Shown in pieces: positions 1-12,980 of a DNA stretch of 64,000 bases. Under the pieces are notes generated by a model that saw nothing but the letters and a program-made list of their open reading frames with translations, was not told the origin of the DNA and made no database searches. The translations under genes and the position numbers were made by a program. The first letter of the stretch is position 1; each line of letters begins with the position of its first letter. Source of the stretch: Proteles cristata cristata (lineage: Eukaryota > Chordata > Mammalia > Carnivora > Hyaenidae); assembly GCA_017311185.1 (NCBI GenBank), contig JAESUZ010002686.1:248001-312000 (forward strand), read 5' to 3'.

Positions 1-998
1 AAGCATTGGTGGTTCCTCTTGTAATTATTATTATTCTTTGACTAATAATAGTGTCCATAATTACAATTATGTAGTCAATATAATTTATATTTAAGACATG
101 AAAACTTGTTCTATAATTCTTATTTCATTATACAGAAAAGACGTGTGCCTTAGTTTTAAGAATGATGTAATTTGTGCTAATAGAAACCTTGAGAGATATG
201 TAAGAACAAAGGAAGCCAGGCAATTATATACGTGTGTGAAGAGGGGTGAGCATGTGGGTATAGTTTTATACCTAAATATGATGTACACTTTCAGAGTAAT
301 ATATACATATCATTCTATATATACACATATATATATTTTCAAACACACTAATACATTTTAAGTTATTGTTTACTTACAACATCTATGATCCCTCTGTTTT
401 CTGAAGCACATCTAATATGATTAGGTTTCCTGTCACAAGGCCTTGGAAACATTATCTAAAGTTAGAAGAATCATGATAAAACTGTACCTTAAACAACTAT
501 GTTGAGTATTTGAAAGACATAAGCATTTTTTTCTAAGTCCTGTAAGGGATTTAGTGCCAAAAGGTGAGATCACAGTCTTCAAAGGGTCTACCTTCCAATG
601 GAGAAATCATGTTGCTCAAGTATAAAAATAAGTAGCAACACCAATTAATTATTAGCTAATTAATGTAAGGGAGGCATAGACATCCATGGTTTGAGCTTAA
701 AAAGGATAAATCACTATGGGAAACTAAATCATTGATTGATTAAGCTGAGAAATGAAAGCTTTAGCTGAAGCAATACCTGGTTTTGTCTACTAATCCATTC
801 TGTTAGGATGGGTGAAAAAAAGGAAGGACAGAGGACTGAGGGAGAAAATTGGAAGGGGAAGCTAGGGGAAGTGATTTACAAGGTGAGTCCAGAGGACAGT
901 GAGCAGCATAGTGGTAGCAGAGTAAATGAGAAGAGAAATGGGAAGCAGATAACTATAGGAAAATATCATAAAGTAGTGATCAAAATATGTGCAGTCCA

Positions 999-1173
999 GG
1001 GGCACCTGGGTGGCTCAGTTAGTTAAGCCTCCGGCTTGGGCTCAGGTCGTGATCTTGAGTTTTTGAGTTTGAGCCCTACTTCAGGCTCTGTGTCTGTCTC
1101 TCCCTCTCTACCTCTCCCTCACTTGCACATTCTCTCTCAAAATAAACAAATGAACTTTATTTAAAAAAATAAA
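999..1173 (+). repeat. CanSINE (feliform SINEC)
   Basis: tRNA-derived SINE with the GGGGCACCTGGGTGGCTCAG head, then GGCTCAGGTCGTGATCTTG, a CT-rich zone and an AAATAAACAAAT tail. The body is shortened relative to full copies. Confidence 0.93.
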
Positions 1174-1260
1174 TCTGAGTGGTTAGGATGTTCACTATGT
1201 ATGTGTGTATTTTCACAACTATTTAAAATACGCATTAGTACATGTCAGTAAAATACATGT

Positions 1261-1389
1261 CAGGTCTATTCTGACAGCTTGGAACCTGGAGCCTGCTTCA
1301 GATTCTATGTCTCCCTCTTTCTCTGCCTCTCCCCTGCTTATGCTCTGTCTCTTTCTGCCTGTCAAAAATGAATAAATGTTAAAAAAAAT
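1261..1389 (+). repeat. 5'-truncated CanSINE
   Basis: Only the 3' half is present, from CTGACAGCTTGGAACCTGGAG through the CT-rich zone to AATAAATGTTAAAAAAAA. It is flanked by GTAAAATACATGT (1248-1260) and GTAAGATACATGT (1390-1402), a 12/13 target-site duplication that shows it was truncated at insertion. Confidence 0.88.
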
Positions 1390-1429
1390 GTAAGATACAT
1401 GTAAAAATATACAGAAGAAGATTTATTGT

Positions 1430-1645
1430 TTTAAATTTTTAATGTTATTTATTTTTGAGAGAGAATGAGACACAGAGTGCAAGCAGGGGAGGGACAGACA
1501 GAGAGGGAGACACAGAATCTGAAGCAGGTTCCATGCTCTGAGCTGTCAGAACAGAGCCCAATGCGGGACTGGAACCCACAAACCGTGAGAGGATGACCTG
1601 CGCCGAAGTCGGACACCCAACCGTCTGAGCCACTCAGGTGCCCCT
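1430..1645 (-). repeat. CanSINE
   Basis: Antisense copy ending in GAGCCACTCAGGTGCCCC. It has a 19-bp target-site duplication with one mismatch, ACAGAAGAAGATTTATTGT at 1411-1429 and ACAGAAGGAGATTTATTGT at 1646-1664. Confidence 0.94.
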
Positions 1646-3459
1646 ACAGAAGGAGATTTATTGTAAGGGGTTGGCCACTTGATCTTGGAGACTGAGAAGC
1701 CCCATTATCATCTGAGTGCCATCTGGAGGCCCAGGAGAGCTGGTGGTGTGGTTCTAATCCAAAGCCACAGTGGTTCCAGTCCAAATCTAAAGGCCTGAGA
1801 ACCAACAGAGCTAATGGTAACAGTGTGAGCTGCAGTGTGAGTCTGAAGCCCCAAGGACCAGGAAAACCAATGGCTGAAGAACAAGGACCCAGCTCAGGCA
1901 CAGAGCAACTCCATCCTTCCTCCTTCTTTTTCTGCCGTTCAGCCTGTTAGCAGATTGGATGATGCCCACCCGCATTGTAAGGGTGATCTTCTGTATTCGG
2001 TCTGCTGATTCATATCTCAGAGCACCCTCACAGATGCACTCAGAAAGAAGGTTTTACCAGCTATCTGGGCTTCTCTTAGTTCAGTCAGTTAACCCTCGCC
2101 AGCCAGTGAGGTAGGGAAAATGTAGGACATATGTAAGAGAGAAGTTGATAGGACTTGATGCTGTCCATAAAGAGAAAGAAAAAAATCAAGAATAATTTTA
2201 TATTTTTGATACTGGGTAACATAAACTCAATCTGGAAAGTAGTTGGAAAAAAGGAACTGAACTTCTGAAGGGTGTTCAAGACTTGGCTTATAGCTTCTAG
2301 AAGATGTCGTATAGACAAGAGATTGTTATGCCAAGGATAACTGGCATCACATGATATAAATATCAGTGTGGTTTAAGCAGGAAAACCAGGCAGAAAGACA
2401 TCAAGGAGGAAAAGCATCTGTCTGGCTTCTGTAACCCACAGAAAGAACTTTAATCTGCATAGACTTGAGCACATATTAAAAGAAGCTAAAATCAGTGGAC
2501 TCATAATGCTATGGTCCTACATATTTAAAGAGGATTTAAAAATGAGGATAAGTAAAAATTCATTGAGCACCTTACAGTGGAGCTTCCTGGTCAAGGAAGT
2601 AAGTCCTAACACAAGGGGGCTGCTGAAGCCCAACAGCCTGTACCCGGGGGAGGCAGTTGGGATCTACTGAACCGTCCCAGAGCCAATGACCTTGTTACTT
2701 GTTAATCTGCCAGAAGAGGAGACTTAATGAGCCCCCTGGACCCTCTGACCTTGTCTCTGTGCGGAACAGGCAGGAGAGAGAAGTAGCAAAAGACTGAGTT
2801 TGAGGGAAACCCTTCATTTAGTGAAAGAAAGAACAGCCGGTTGAAGAGGCTCTAGAAAAGAGGAGAAAAATTTGTGCAAGAATGGCCTGTTATCCAAAGG
2901 AGACAAAGATGGCGAAAACATCAACCATCACGGGTATTCAAGAAAATGTGCAGCTGAAGACATTATGATGGATGGCACTTAGCTGGGCCATGCAGGCACT
3001 GGTTCATGTCAAATAAAGAAAGAGTTGTACATGAAAGAAAACAGGGAAATCATAGTAGGTAGAGGATTTCTTGGTTTTATCTATACAACAGACACAATTC
3101 ATATATTCACCAGTCCCTGATTCTATTAATTTATATATTTATGAGCATGCCTTTCAGTTTAATTTACATATTCTGTGCATTAAAAAGCCAATGCTGAGAA
3201 TGTTAGATTTCAGAGATAAAAAACTTAACTGTAGCCTTTCTTCTTCCTCATACTCAAAATGCAAGTCTAGTAGTTTATCCTTCTTCTAAAGCTAATTCAT
3301 TCTTTATCCCCAGGAACAGTTACTCAATCTTGTCCCTTCTCCAGCTTGGTATCTTGTACCTAATTAGTCCCCTACATAATATCTTAAAAGTAATTATGAA
3401 CAAACAATTTAAAGGAAATGATTATTTTTTATTAGAAGTACTTTTTGCTTGTTTGTTTA

Positions 3460-3640
3460 TTTTTTAATAGTTTATTGTCAAGTTGATTTCCATATTAACA
3501 CCCAGTGCTCATCCCTACAAGTGCCCTCCTCCATGCCCATCACCACCCTTCTCCTCCCCCCCCACCCCCATCTGCCCTCAGTTTGTTCTCCGCATTCAAG
3601 GGTCTCTCATCATTATTTTCAATGTTGCCACTTTTAATTT
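3460..3640 (-). mobile_element. L1 3'-end fragment
   Basis: Antisense L1 3' UTR, recognised by AGTTTATTGTCAAGTTG followed by CACCCAGTGCTCATCC and a C-rich run. The same terminal sequence recurs at 45.3 kb and 63.86 kb. Confidence 0.8.
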
Positions 3641-3935
3641 TGAAAGTGTGTTTCAGTTATTAATTTACAGCCTATGTTTGCTTCAAGATTCCCTAACAGA
3701 GATTCCCATATGTATGTTTTATTAAAATGCACAAGACAGTTAGATACTCTAACCTGTCCAGGAGCTTAATTACATTTATAAAAGATTCATTTTAGTTGAT
3801 ATTCCATAAATGCTGAGATCTGCATGAAAACTGAAACATCTGAGGTAAAGAGGAATTCTGTAAAAAAATATTTATTAAGGAATATGTTATGACTCATAAT
3901 TTACCAATGAAAGCATTCAAAATCAAAATTACTTT

Positions 3936-4125
3936 GGGGTGCCTAGGTGGCTCAGTCAGTTGAGTGTCCAACTTTGGCTCAGGTCATGATATCATGATTC
4001 ACTACATGAGTTCAAGGCCCTAGTCAGGCTCTCTGCTGTCAGAGCAGAGCCCACTTCATACCCTCTCACCTTCCCTTCTTCTGGACTCTTTCTGTCTCTC
4101 AAAAATAAATAAACATTAAAAAAAT
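3936..4125 (+). repeat. CanSINE
   Basis: Head GGGGTGCCTAGGTGGCTCAG, then TGGCTCAGGTCATGAT, and tail CAAAAATAAATAAACATT. It is diverged, so probably an older copy. Confidence 0.92.
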
Positions 4126-4184
4126 ACCTTGACAGAAAAGAAGACAAAAGACAGATACCTAAAAATCTAATATAATGAAATGTT

Positions 4185-4370
4185 TAAGGTCTCTGAGTTT
4201 GATATTAGACAGTCCTGAGTGTCATACACATCTCTGATCTTGACTAATATCTTTAAGCTTTAGAATCTTCAACACAGTATCAGAATAAGTGTGTCTATTC
4301 CTTCTAAGCTGTTCGAGAATTTTAAACAAAATGATACAAAGTACTTATTAGAACATTGGAAATACCCAGT
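4185..4370 (+). repeat. MIR-like relic
   Basis: Diverged match by eye to the MIR order: a cysteine-rich start around the AGACAGTCCTGAGT stretch, a TCTTTAAGCTTTAGAATCTTCA zone, then the ACAAAGTACTTATTAGAACA tail. Old tRNA-derived SINE; family call tentative. Confidence 0.4.
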
Positions 4371-5230
4371 GAAAAAGCCATAGTAATTATTATCACTATT
4401 GTTATTACTGTTACTAGCTGTGATATGTTCGAGTGACACTTAAACACTTGTAATCACCTGCTAAAAGTGCTTCATTGTCTCCTGCAGATCATTGTATAGA
4501 GAGATTCCACATTTCTCTGTAAGTTCTTCATATGACCAGTGGTTGTATGTTGTGACTTCTTAGAAATGTAGTCAGGGCATCTTTTGGCATTTTTAGATTG
4601 GAATACTCTTATCTTGACTGACAACTAGATAGTGTATGTACAAAAACCAAAAGCTGTCAACATTTCCCCAAAAAGACTGGTGAAATTAATGTCTTTTTGG
4701 TAAACTGAAAGGGAAAATCCAAACTTTTTGTTTAGGCAGGAAGATATGGTCCATATTCTTGAGGTAGATTTAATTGTTCCCTCCAACTGTACTTGGGATG
4801 ATTCTTTGGTTAGAAGCAACGGAGACCTACTCTAACTGACTTATACTAAAAGGAACTTACCAGAAGCGCACTTGATGGCTTACCAGAAGAGTACTAGGTG
4901 GCTTGCATAATCATTGAAGAAGCTGAATAGGATCTAAGGAAGGACAGTATACCAGACACGCTTTGGCAGATTTGGTCAGAAACTCAGAACATTGCTTTAT
5001 TTTTTTTTTTTGGATATCTGGGATCACAAACCTTCAAGCAAATGGCAAACAGGTCAAAGGTCGAGTATCTGAGGGTGGAATCTGATAATCTGGTTGAGAC
5101 CAGTACCTCATGGTATCATGAGTGGGAAGCAGAGCACTCTGAATGACTGAGGCACAAGGCATATGGAGCCATAGTAACTCAAGAGTGAAAAGATGGAGTT
5201 TTTTCTAAAATAAGGGAGGAAGGGATATTG

Positions 5231-5262
5231 GGCAGATAGATAGATGATAGGTAGATAGATAA
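5231..5262. repeat. GATA microsatellite
   Basis: Short, interrupted (GATA)n run. Confidence 0.8.
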
Positions 5263-6233
5263 AAATTCTACTTCTTCAAAAATCACTTTAAGACCCAAAT
5301 GAGATTGAGTGAGATGCTTAGGTAGGCAGTGTGGGAACAGTCGCATCTTATTTGAAAGGTATAGTGCTAGATTTCACTTTCTGTCATAATGAAAGTCTAA
5401 TTTTCATTTTTACTGGGACTGATGCTTGAAAGTTTAAGTAGCTGATTACTTGAACTTTTGAAAATTTACAAGTTTATGTTGCTTCAAAACATTAGTTTTT
5501 CCTCTCAGAAGTTTTGGAAAGATTAAAGATAATGCTTGCATTTAATGACATGTCGCAAGAACTGTGAACCCCTATTTGACAAGTATTCATTAAGTACTTT
5601 CCAAGGACTAAAATTAGTCTGTACATTGCACTAAATAGTTGTTAAATTGCTTCCAAAATTTCTGCAGAAACCTAATTATTAATATGTTGTAGACCAGATG
5701 ACTAATGAGTGAAGCAAAGATCTACGGATAAAGAATAATTAGATTGTGTTTTGCAAGGTCACCTTTCTCTTTACTCATTGCTTTTTTGTTACGTGTTCAC
5801 AAGTAAGTCACATTTGCCTGGGGAAATATCATCTCAGAGACAAACAAGCAAACAAGTAAACAAATTCATTTTATTTTAGGGGGAAAATATGCTTAACCAA
5901 CATCTGCCCGATCTTGTCGGTAAAGAGAAGAGATTCACACAATATCTCCCCCAGAGTCCTCAGACATGAGACAGGCCACTTTGGGAAAGGTGTACAAAGG
6001 GCCAGTGAAGTTTATTTCAAAATTTTTTTATCTTTGTGAATATTCTGCTTTTCATAATTTGTTTTCCCTTTCCTCTTTCAACATGTTTAACATTAATTTT
6101 ATCTTAATTATTAAAGTATTATCACTCCATAAAATGAGGGACGATATATAAAGAAGAAAATCATCTATAATCCTACACTTGTGAATCCTTTTTAAAATTT
6201 ACATATTTTCTCTCTCGGTCATTTTTCCTATGG

Positions 6234-6235
<2 letters not shown>

Positions 6236-6279
<44 letters not shown>
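6236..6279. repeat. (CA)n microsatellite
   Basis: About 22 uninterrupted CA units; likely length-polymorphic. Confidence 0.97.
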
Positions 6280-6283
<4 letters not shown>

Positions 6284-6989
6284 ATTGACATGCGTTCTCT
6301 GTTTAGAATCTCAGACTTTGTATTGCCGCTTAGTGTTATATCAGAAATATTTTCATGTCATTAAATGCTCTTCAAAAAACATCATTTTAATGGTTTAATA
6401 TTCCACCATGTGGACATATCATGATTTATTTAACTCTTTCCACGTTACCAAACATCTAGTTAGTTTTGCAAGTGGCATTTGGAAGAAGTTGTTGCTCTTA
6501 ATGGGAGATCCTTGGAACCTAGGACTGTCCTAAAATGAAAAATCATTAGTCAGATTCCCAGGAGTCCTTTTTATGGAGAGACGGTCTGTCATTTTCTCCC
6601 AAATTTTCAAAGCTTCATTTATACCAAAGGAGAATAAATCCAGCTAATAAGTTATATGCTACCCATTTGAAGTCTGTATTTCTCTTTCTAAAGGACTTGT
6701 AACGATCCAGTAGGTTTGCTAGTTCCCTAGCGTGCACCTAGGATGTTTCCTAACACACCCTCCTGTGTGCTTCCGTTCCCTGTCCTGCTGCCTGCACACT
6801 TACCGCACCCCTGACACCAGGAACATGTACTCGCTGTTCCGGCGATTCTCTGCAGCCCCAGCTGCCTATCCTGTGGTTCAGTCCCATTCTCACACTCACC
6901 AGCGATAGTGTAGACCCTGCAGACACCACAGGTTACTCTGTCCCGAAGACTGCCTCCCACTTGCTTCCTAACTGAAAATAGTGGGTCCT

Positions 6990-7036
6990 GGGGTGCCTGG
7001 GTGGCTCGGTTGGTTAAGCATCCGATTCCTGAGTTC
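6990..7036 (+). repeat. CanSINE head fragment
   Basis: Only the tRNA-related first part (GGGGTGCCTGGGTGGCTCGG, then GTTAAGCATCCGATTC) is present; the body and A-tail are missing. A 3'-truncated SINE is unusual and suggests a later deletion. Confidence 0.8.
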
Positions 7037-7654
7037 AACACAACTCTGCTGCTTTCAATTTCAGGCTGATGGTAAGCACCTGCTTGTCCATTATGAAAGT
7101 AACCAGAATATCCTGTTGTTTCTCACCAGGTTATAGGTGAGAAAGCAGGGCTTTTTCCTCATCGGAATTCAGTCAAAAAGTACTCAAGGATGTGGAGAGT
7201 GGGGTTCTTATTTTTAACTCATGGTGTTCCCACTTTGCCCGAAGCTCTCAGGAAGCAGGGGTGGATATTTTCAGCGAAGGACATCTAGAAACATTTCCAC
7301 TGAGCAGATTTAACGTTAAACCAGACTGTCCACCTAGCCCTCCATTTCCCTGGAACAGCAGAGAAGCAGGCTTTCTTTCCCTGCCCTGTTGTACCACTAT
7401 ATTCTCAGCTACCAGGACAGGTATAAAAAGGAAACCTTAACAATTCCCTAGCAAAATGTTAGTTCTTCCTGTATTTTTAGGTATAAACTTACAAATGCCT
7501 AAATACCTAATACCTAAATATAAGTTAAGAATATGCCAGATTGCCCTTGCTCCCCATGAATCACAACCTTGAGGGAGATTTAAGGATTACATTGGATTTT
7601 TTTAAATTATCCAAACTGAAGGGAGGCGAAAAAGTGAAATTATTGAGAATATAT

Positions 7655-7830
7655 GTTGTCAAAGGTTTGGGTCTGAATCTTCTGACCCTTCTTCTACTTG
7701 TACAATCTTAGACACATTGTTTAATCTCTCCATGTCCCATTGTCTATGTCAATAAAATGTGAATAATCAATAGCCATGTTCTTATGGGGATAAATGGAAG
7801 AAATGCACACAAAAGCGTTTAGCTCAGGAA
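7655..7830 (+). repeat. MIR-like relic
   Basis: Contains the MIR pattern: a GGTCTGAATCTTCTGACCC start, then a CAATCTTAGACACATTGTTTA zone, a CTCCATGTCCCATTGTCTAT zone and a tail with AAGCGTTTAGC. Diverged and ancient. Confidence 0.55.
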
Positions 7831-7884
7831 TATCTCCCCTTTGAAGTGAGTGTTATCCTTGCCTTAGTGTCCTCAGGCTGATGG

Positions 7885-8275
7885 AACAATATACCGCACA
7901 CTAGGTGGTTTAAAGAACAGAAGTGTATTTTCTCACAGTTCTGGAAGCTAGCTGTCCAAGACCAAGGACACATCAGCATTGGTTTCTGGCAGTGACCTGC
8001 TTCCTGGCTTATACACAGCTACCTTCTCTCTGTGTCCTAACATGGAGTGGAGAGAGACAGGGACAGACGGAGATGGTGACAGAGAGGGAGACGGAGAGAG
8101 AGAGAGAGAGAGAGCGCGCGTGCACGTGCACTCTGGTCTCTGTTTATAAGGACACTAATCCTTTTGGGTCAGGGTCCCACCCTATGACCTCATCTCACCT
8201 AAATGACCTCCATAATGGCCCTATTTCTAAATTCGGCCTCCTCAAGGGTTTGGGCCTTATCATATGAATGTAGGG
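7885..8275. repeat. Ancient interspersed repeat (family uncertain)
   Basis: Resembles a common old mammalian repeat by its order of landmarks: CACACTAGGTGGTTTAAAGA, TTTTCTCACAGTTCTGGAAG, a CTTCTCTCTGTGTCCTAACA stretch, TTATAAGGACACTAATCC, and a TATGAATGTAGGGAAGACAC end. I cannot name the family with confidence. It is interrupted by a GA run at 8094-8114. Confidence 0.6.
8094..8114. repeat. (GA)n microsatellite
   Basis: Perfect GA run followed by GCGCGCGTGCACGTGCAC, a short alternating purine-pyrimidine stretch. Confidence 0.9.
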
Positions 8276-8499
8276 AAGACACAGTTCTGTCCATACCAAC
8301 TGTTCATGACTGTTGTCAGTAGTGTTGTTTGTAAATGAGAAAGAGTTATAGATACTCTAGGTTTGTATTTTCACAGAATTTTGCGTTTCCTAAATTTATC
8401 CTTTGTGAGCATCTCAAAACCTTCCTGTTTCCTGTATTTGGTACCTTCTCTAACAGTTTACATTTTTTAACAACAGCACTCTACACCTTCTATAGGCAG

Positions 8500-8945
8500 A
8501 CTAATGCTCCCTTCATCAAGAGATGTTCATGCCCTAAACCCCAGCGGCTGTAAATATGTTACCCTGCATGGCAAAGGGGTCCCTAGAAACTTCCCCAGAG
8601 GTTTCATAAGCTAAGGATTTGAGACAGATGGCTTATCCCAAATTAGCTGAATGGGCTCAGCATAATTGCAAGGGTCATTACAGGTGAAAGAAAGCAGGAC
8701 AGCCAGACTGAGGGTAATGCAGATTGAGACAGACTCCAGAGGCCATCAGGGCCTTGGAAGATGAAAGGAAACCAGGGCCCAGGAACACAAGCAGGCAACG
8801 GGGCAAAGCTGGAAAAGGCAAGAAAACAGATTTGCCTCCAGAGCCCCCAGAAGGGAATGCAGACCTGCCCACCTCTGCATTCTAGCCCAGGAAAACCCAC
8901 GCTGACTTACAGAGCTGTAACATAGTACATGTGTATCCTGTGAGC
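8500..8945. repeat. Ancient repeat, LTR-like or LINE-like (uncertain)
   Basis: Landmarks of a widespread old mammalian repeat: TGTTCATGCCCTAAACCCC, GGCAAAGGGGTCCCTAGAAA, AGCTGGAAAAGGCAAGAAAA, CCTCCAGAGCCCCCAGAAGG, and TAGCCCAGGAAAACCCAC. No coding capacity is seen. The family name would need a repeat-library search. Confidence 0.55.
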
Positions 8946-9045
8946 AGCTGATCTACAGAAACAACAGGCGGCTAATGCAGTGCCCGTGTTTTCTTTTTGT
9001 TGAAGAGTAGAGGATTCTGTCTGTGCTATTAAATACTTTACTATG

Positions 9046-9141
9046 TTATTTTTTATTTTTGTAACTATTTATTTTGAGAGAGACAGAGAGAGGGAGAGAG
9101 GGAGTGTGTGTGCGTGTGTGCGTGCGTGTGTGTGTGTGTGT

Positions 9142-9173
<32 letters not shown>

Positions 9174-9336
9174 ACCTGTGAGGGACAGAGAGAGAGGGAG
9201 AGAGTGAATCCCCAAGCAGGCTCTGGCTGTTAGCACAGAGCGTGATGTGGGGCTCATACTCACAAACCGTTAGATCATGACTTGAACCAAGATCAAGAGC
9301 TGGATACTTAATCAACTGAGCCACCCAGGTGCCCCT
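9046..9336 (-). repeat. CanSINE with internal (GT)n expansion
   Basis: Antisense copy ending GAGCCACCCAGGTGCCCC. Its CT-rich zone (GA on this strand) holds a roughly 70-bp imperfect GT microsatellite at 9103-9173, which lengthens the element to about 290 bp. Confidence 0.93.
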
Positions 9337-9639
9337 GACATTTTAAATGCTGCACCACCACCACCCCACCTTTAGCAATACCATAGTCATTTTTAACTCC
9401 TTCAAATCATTAGTCATTACTCTTAGAGTAAGAGACAAATTGAGAAGAGGGGACTGTGATAATCCCCTGTGATAGAAGTGGGGACTCAGAAATCTTTTAT
9501 TTCATTTCTACTATTTGCTAGCCTGTATTCTAGACACTTGGGGGAAATTATCTCTAGCCTCTAAAGGGTAGTTTCCTGGCTTTTATTAGAATGTTATTCT
9601 TGTTCTGGAGAGGGACCTGGGGATGAATTTCAGCCATGC

Positions 9640-9790
9640 TTGGACGGGAAGTCTGGCTCTTCCTTATGATACTTGACTTAATCTCTTTAAGTCTTAGTTT
9701 CTTTATATGAAAAGTAGTAATGACAGTATCTATTTCATGGATCATTTAGAAGATTTTAAAAGTGATATTGGAAACAAATCACCTAGTACA
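9640..9790 (+). repeat. MIR-like relic
   Basis: Contains ACTTGACTTAATCTCTTTAA, GTCTTAGTTTCTTTATATGA and CACCTAGTACAAG, the typical order of a MIR 3' half. Strongly diverged. Confidence 0.45.
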
Positions 9791-10828
9791 AGGGACTAAT
9801 GGTACAGTCAAATGCAGAGAAACATTCCTAAAGAGAATAGTGCCTCTCTTCCATTAAAATACAGTAAGCCACAGTTGGCTTATTAAATTTCTTTTTGATG
9901 GATTCTTCTTTACCTGTTTAGACACAGCTCCTTTATAGCATCAAAAAACAAGAGTATACTGTTTCCTTCCAGTTCTGTGTGTCTGTGTGTGTTAAGAGTC
10001 CTATATAACAATTCAAGACTGCTTGTGTGACATTAGTCACTAAGTCAACGTACCTTTTCAAGTGCTTAGGAAATTGTGTTTCCAAGACATGATCTTTTGG
10101 TTTGTGGGCCTGTTTTTGCTTGTTTTTTCTTTATTTAGATATTTTAGCAAATTTATCAATCATTGCTTCTATTGAAATGAAACCACTTTAGGCTTAACAT
10201 ATACTTTTTAACTGTACGTAAAAAAAAAAAAAAGACAGGGTAATTTAATGGCACAGTCAAATGTAATTATTTTTTCTCAGCTCTGGGTCTGCATTTAGGC
10301 TAAAAAGATTCATACAGGCTTATAATGTCAGCAGAATGTTTTTATATCAAATATTGTATAGCATGTCTATTTTTCTCAAAGACTGTCAGCTTTTTAAAAT
10401 GTGTTCTATAAATTTGTAGGCTTGTCATGTAACCAAAAGTATGGATATTTAAAAGATACGTTTGCTGTATTTCCAATATTGTTCATTACTACTTAAATTC
10501 TTCTACTTGCAGGAAAAATATGTATTTCCCAATACAGTATTTGATATTCCCTATGTGATATCCCATTGAAAACAACTTTCTTTTATAATCTAGACTTAGG
10601 AAACTTTATTTTTAAATTCTGTAGCATTGATATTCTTTTTCCTTTTGATGGTAATAAGAGTGTTGCTAATACTGTCCCTCTCCTTCCTTGAACATCAGGA
10701 AGTTCTGAGTCCTATTTGAAATAGGAAGTGAAGCCGCCATGTATTTAATATTTTACATGTATTTGCTCTTCTTACATAGGGAGCTCTGTGTGATTACTGC
10801 TGTGCTACTGAGGAGAAACTTTAGCTCA

Positions 10829-11039
10829 AGGGTGCCTGGGTGGTCAGGCCATTAAGTGTCCAACTTCGGTTGAGGTCATGGTCTCAGGGTTGGTAAGTTC
10901 GAGCCCCGCGTCGGGCTCTCTGCTGACAGCTCAGAGCCTAGAGCCTGCTTCAGATTCTCTGTCTCTCTCTCCCTCTGCCCTTCTCCTGCTTGTGCTCTGT
11001 CTCTCTCTCTCTTTTTTTAAATGTTTAAAAAAAAAAAAA
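10829..11039 (+). repeat. CanSINE
   Basis: Head GGGTGCCTGGGTGGTCAGG, internal GTTCGAGCCCCGCGTCGGGC and a simple A-tail. A perfect 14-bp target-site duplication GAAACTTTAGCTCA flanks it (10815-10828 and 11040-11053). The flanking unique DNA resembles an antisense MIR, which the SINE would split. Confidence 0.95.
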
Positions 11040-12291
11040 GAAACTTTAGCTCAGAAGAGGTGTCTAACATGGGTAAGGTCACACAGCAGACATGGGTTAC
11101 TACTGGGCATTTGACCCACTGTCCCTCCACAGCTTGTGCTTAAACTTTTCTTGCCCAGTTCACAACTACAGCATTTTTGTTGGTCCTTAAAGGTCCTGTA
11201 TTAAGCTGCACTGTGGAGACAGTTGGCATCTAATAGATAAAAGTGAATTACAGTAGTGTTTATTCTGTTTAATCTGGGTGGAAACAGATTGAGCTAAACA
11301 TCACAATCGTTGCCTGGCAAAGCCTCTAAATGTATCAGTTTGGTCTCACAGGATTAGCACAAAATGCTGGCTATCCCAATAAAAGAAACAATATTGCATT
11401 TTTAGCTTCTATTGTCCTGGTTACTCTTTACAGAGAAACTTGAGTTCATTATTCTTAATGGGAAGATAATGTTAATATGGATACAAAGCCAAGGTTCAGC
11501 TGATGTGGAGAATATTATTCTTCTTTCTCCCCATCACTGTTGTGGCAAAGTGTCATGTCATCATCTTCTTGGCTACAAGACTTAGTTAAAAACAAGTATA
11601 TAGTATCGTAATCAGAGGGGCAGTTTTCAAAGTCTGCAGTCATATGCCGTCATTTCCTTAATTCAGTTATTCACTTTTCAGCAAACACACACACAAAATG
11701 TATGTTTTAAAAACAAGCAATTAAAATCATTCAAAGGCTAATTAAATCAATGCCAACGCTAAATTAGAAAACTATTAAAGTGAACCTCAAATGATTCAGT
11801 CTCTCTTGTGGTCTAGCTATGGAAAATAAATAGTATCTATAAATATAAGTACAAGTCTTGCAGAGCAAGAAGTTAAGAAATAAAAAAATAGGAGATTTTT
11901 ATTATAACACAGTTAATTTATTTTCCAAAAGAACATGTAAATATATTTTATATCTCTAAATTGCATCTACTGAAGAAACTATAACATATTTCTTCCAGCC
12001 TTATTTTTAAATCAAAGCCTACCTTTTTTTTTTAACTGAATAACTATAAACTCCTTAGTAAGATTTGATTAAGTTCTTATGTCAGATGATCCTTTTTTTC
12101 TTAAATACTACTTTATGGAAAGAGCCAATCATTTGCATATTAACTAAGGCAGAGGGACACAGAGAAAATTAACAATAGTATAAACACTAGGAATCTCCGA
12201 AATCATTCCAAATAGGTCATAAAACTATGAAATGGTTTCAGAGTCACTATTTTCCTAAAATCAATACTTATCTTTAAAATCTGGTATCTTT

Positions 12292-12518
12292 GGGGTGCCT
12301 GCGTGGCTTGGTCAGTTAAGCTTCTGACTTCGGCTCTGGTCATAATCTCACAGTTCATGGCTTCGAGCCCCGCATCGGGCTCTATGCTGACAGCTAGCTC
12401 CGTGTTTCAGATTCTGTGTCTCCCTCTCTCTCTGACCCTTCCTTGCTCAGGCTGTCTCTCTCTCTCTCTTTCTCTATCTCTCAGAAATAAATAAAACATA
12501 AATTTTTTTTAAATAAAA
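12292..12518 (+). repeat. CanSINE
   Basis: Full-length sense copy. The flanks AAATCTGGTATCTTT and AAATCTGGTAACTTT (near 12278 and 12520) are a target-site duplication with one mismatch. Confidence 0.94.
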
Positions 12519-12746
12519 AAAATCTGGTAACTTTAAGAGAAGTATTATCTATCTTAACAGGAACATGCATTTGTTTGGTACTATGGTTTTTAAGGGCTTA
12601 AACTATATTATAATTTCATTTAATTTATGAAGATAAAATAGAGTGAATTATTTTATTTTATTTTATATTTTATTTCATTAAATAAAATGTTTATGTCGAT
12701 GGTTTTAAATTTGGACAAAGTCATGATTAAAATGAAAAATGTTTCA

Positions 12747-12867
12747 GAGTGCCTGAGTAGCTCAGTAGGTTGAGCGTCGGGCTCTTGATTTCCATGGGGG
12801 TCATGATCTCATGGTTTGTGAGAACGAGTCCCACCTCAGGCTCCATACTGAGCATAGAGCCTGCTTG

Positions 12868-12906
<39 letters not shown>

Positions 12907-12980
12907 CTTCCCAGCTCATCTAGCAATCATACTCTATCTTGCTCTAAAATAAAAATAATAATAATAATTAAAATAAAAAA
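12747..12980 (+). repeat. CanSINE
   Basis: Head GAGTGCCTGAGTAGCTCAG, a long perfect CT run and an (AAT)n-containing tail. Diverged, older-looking copy. Confidence 0.9.
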
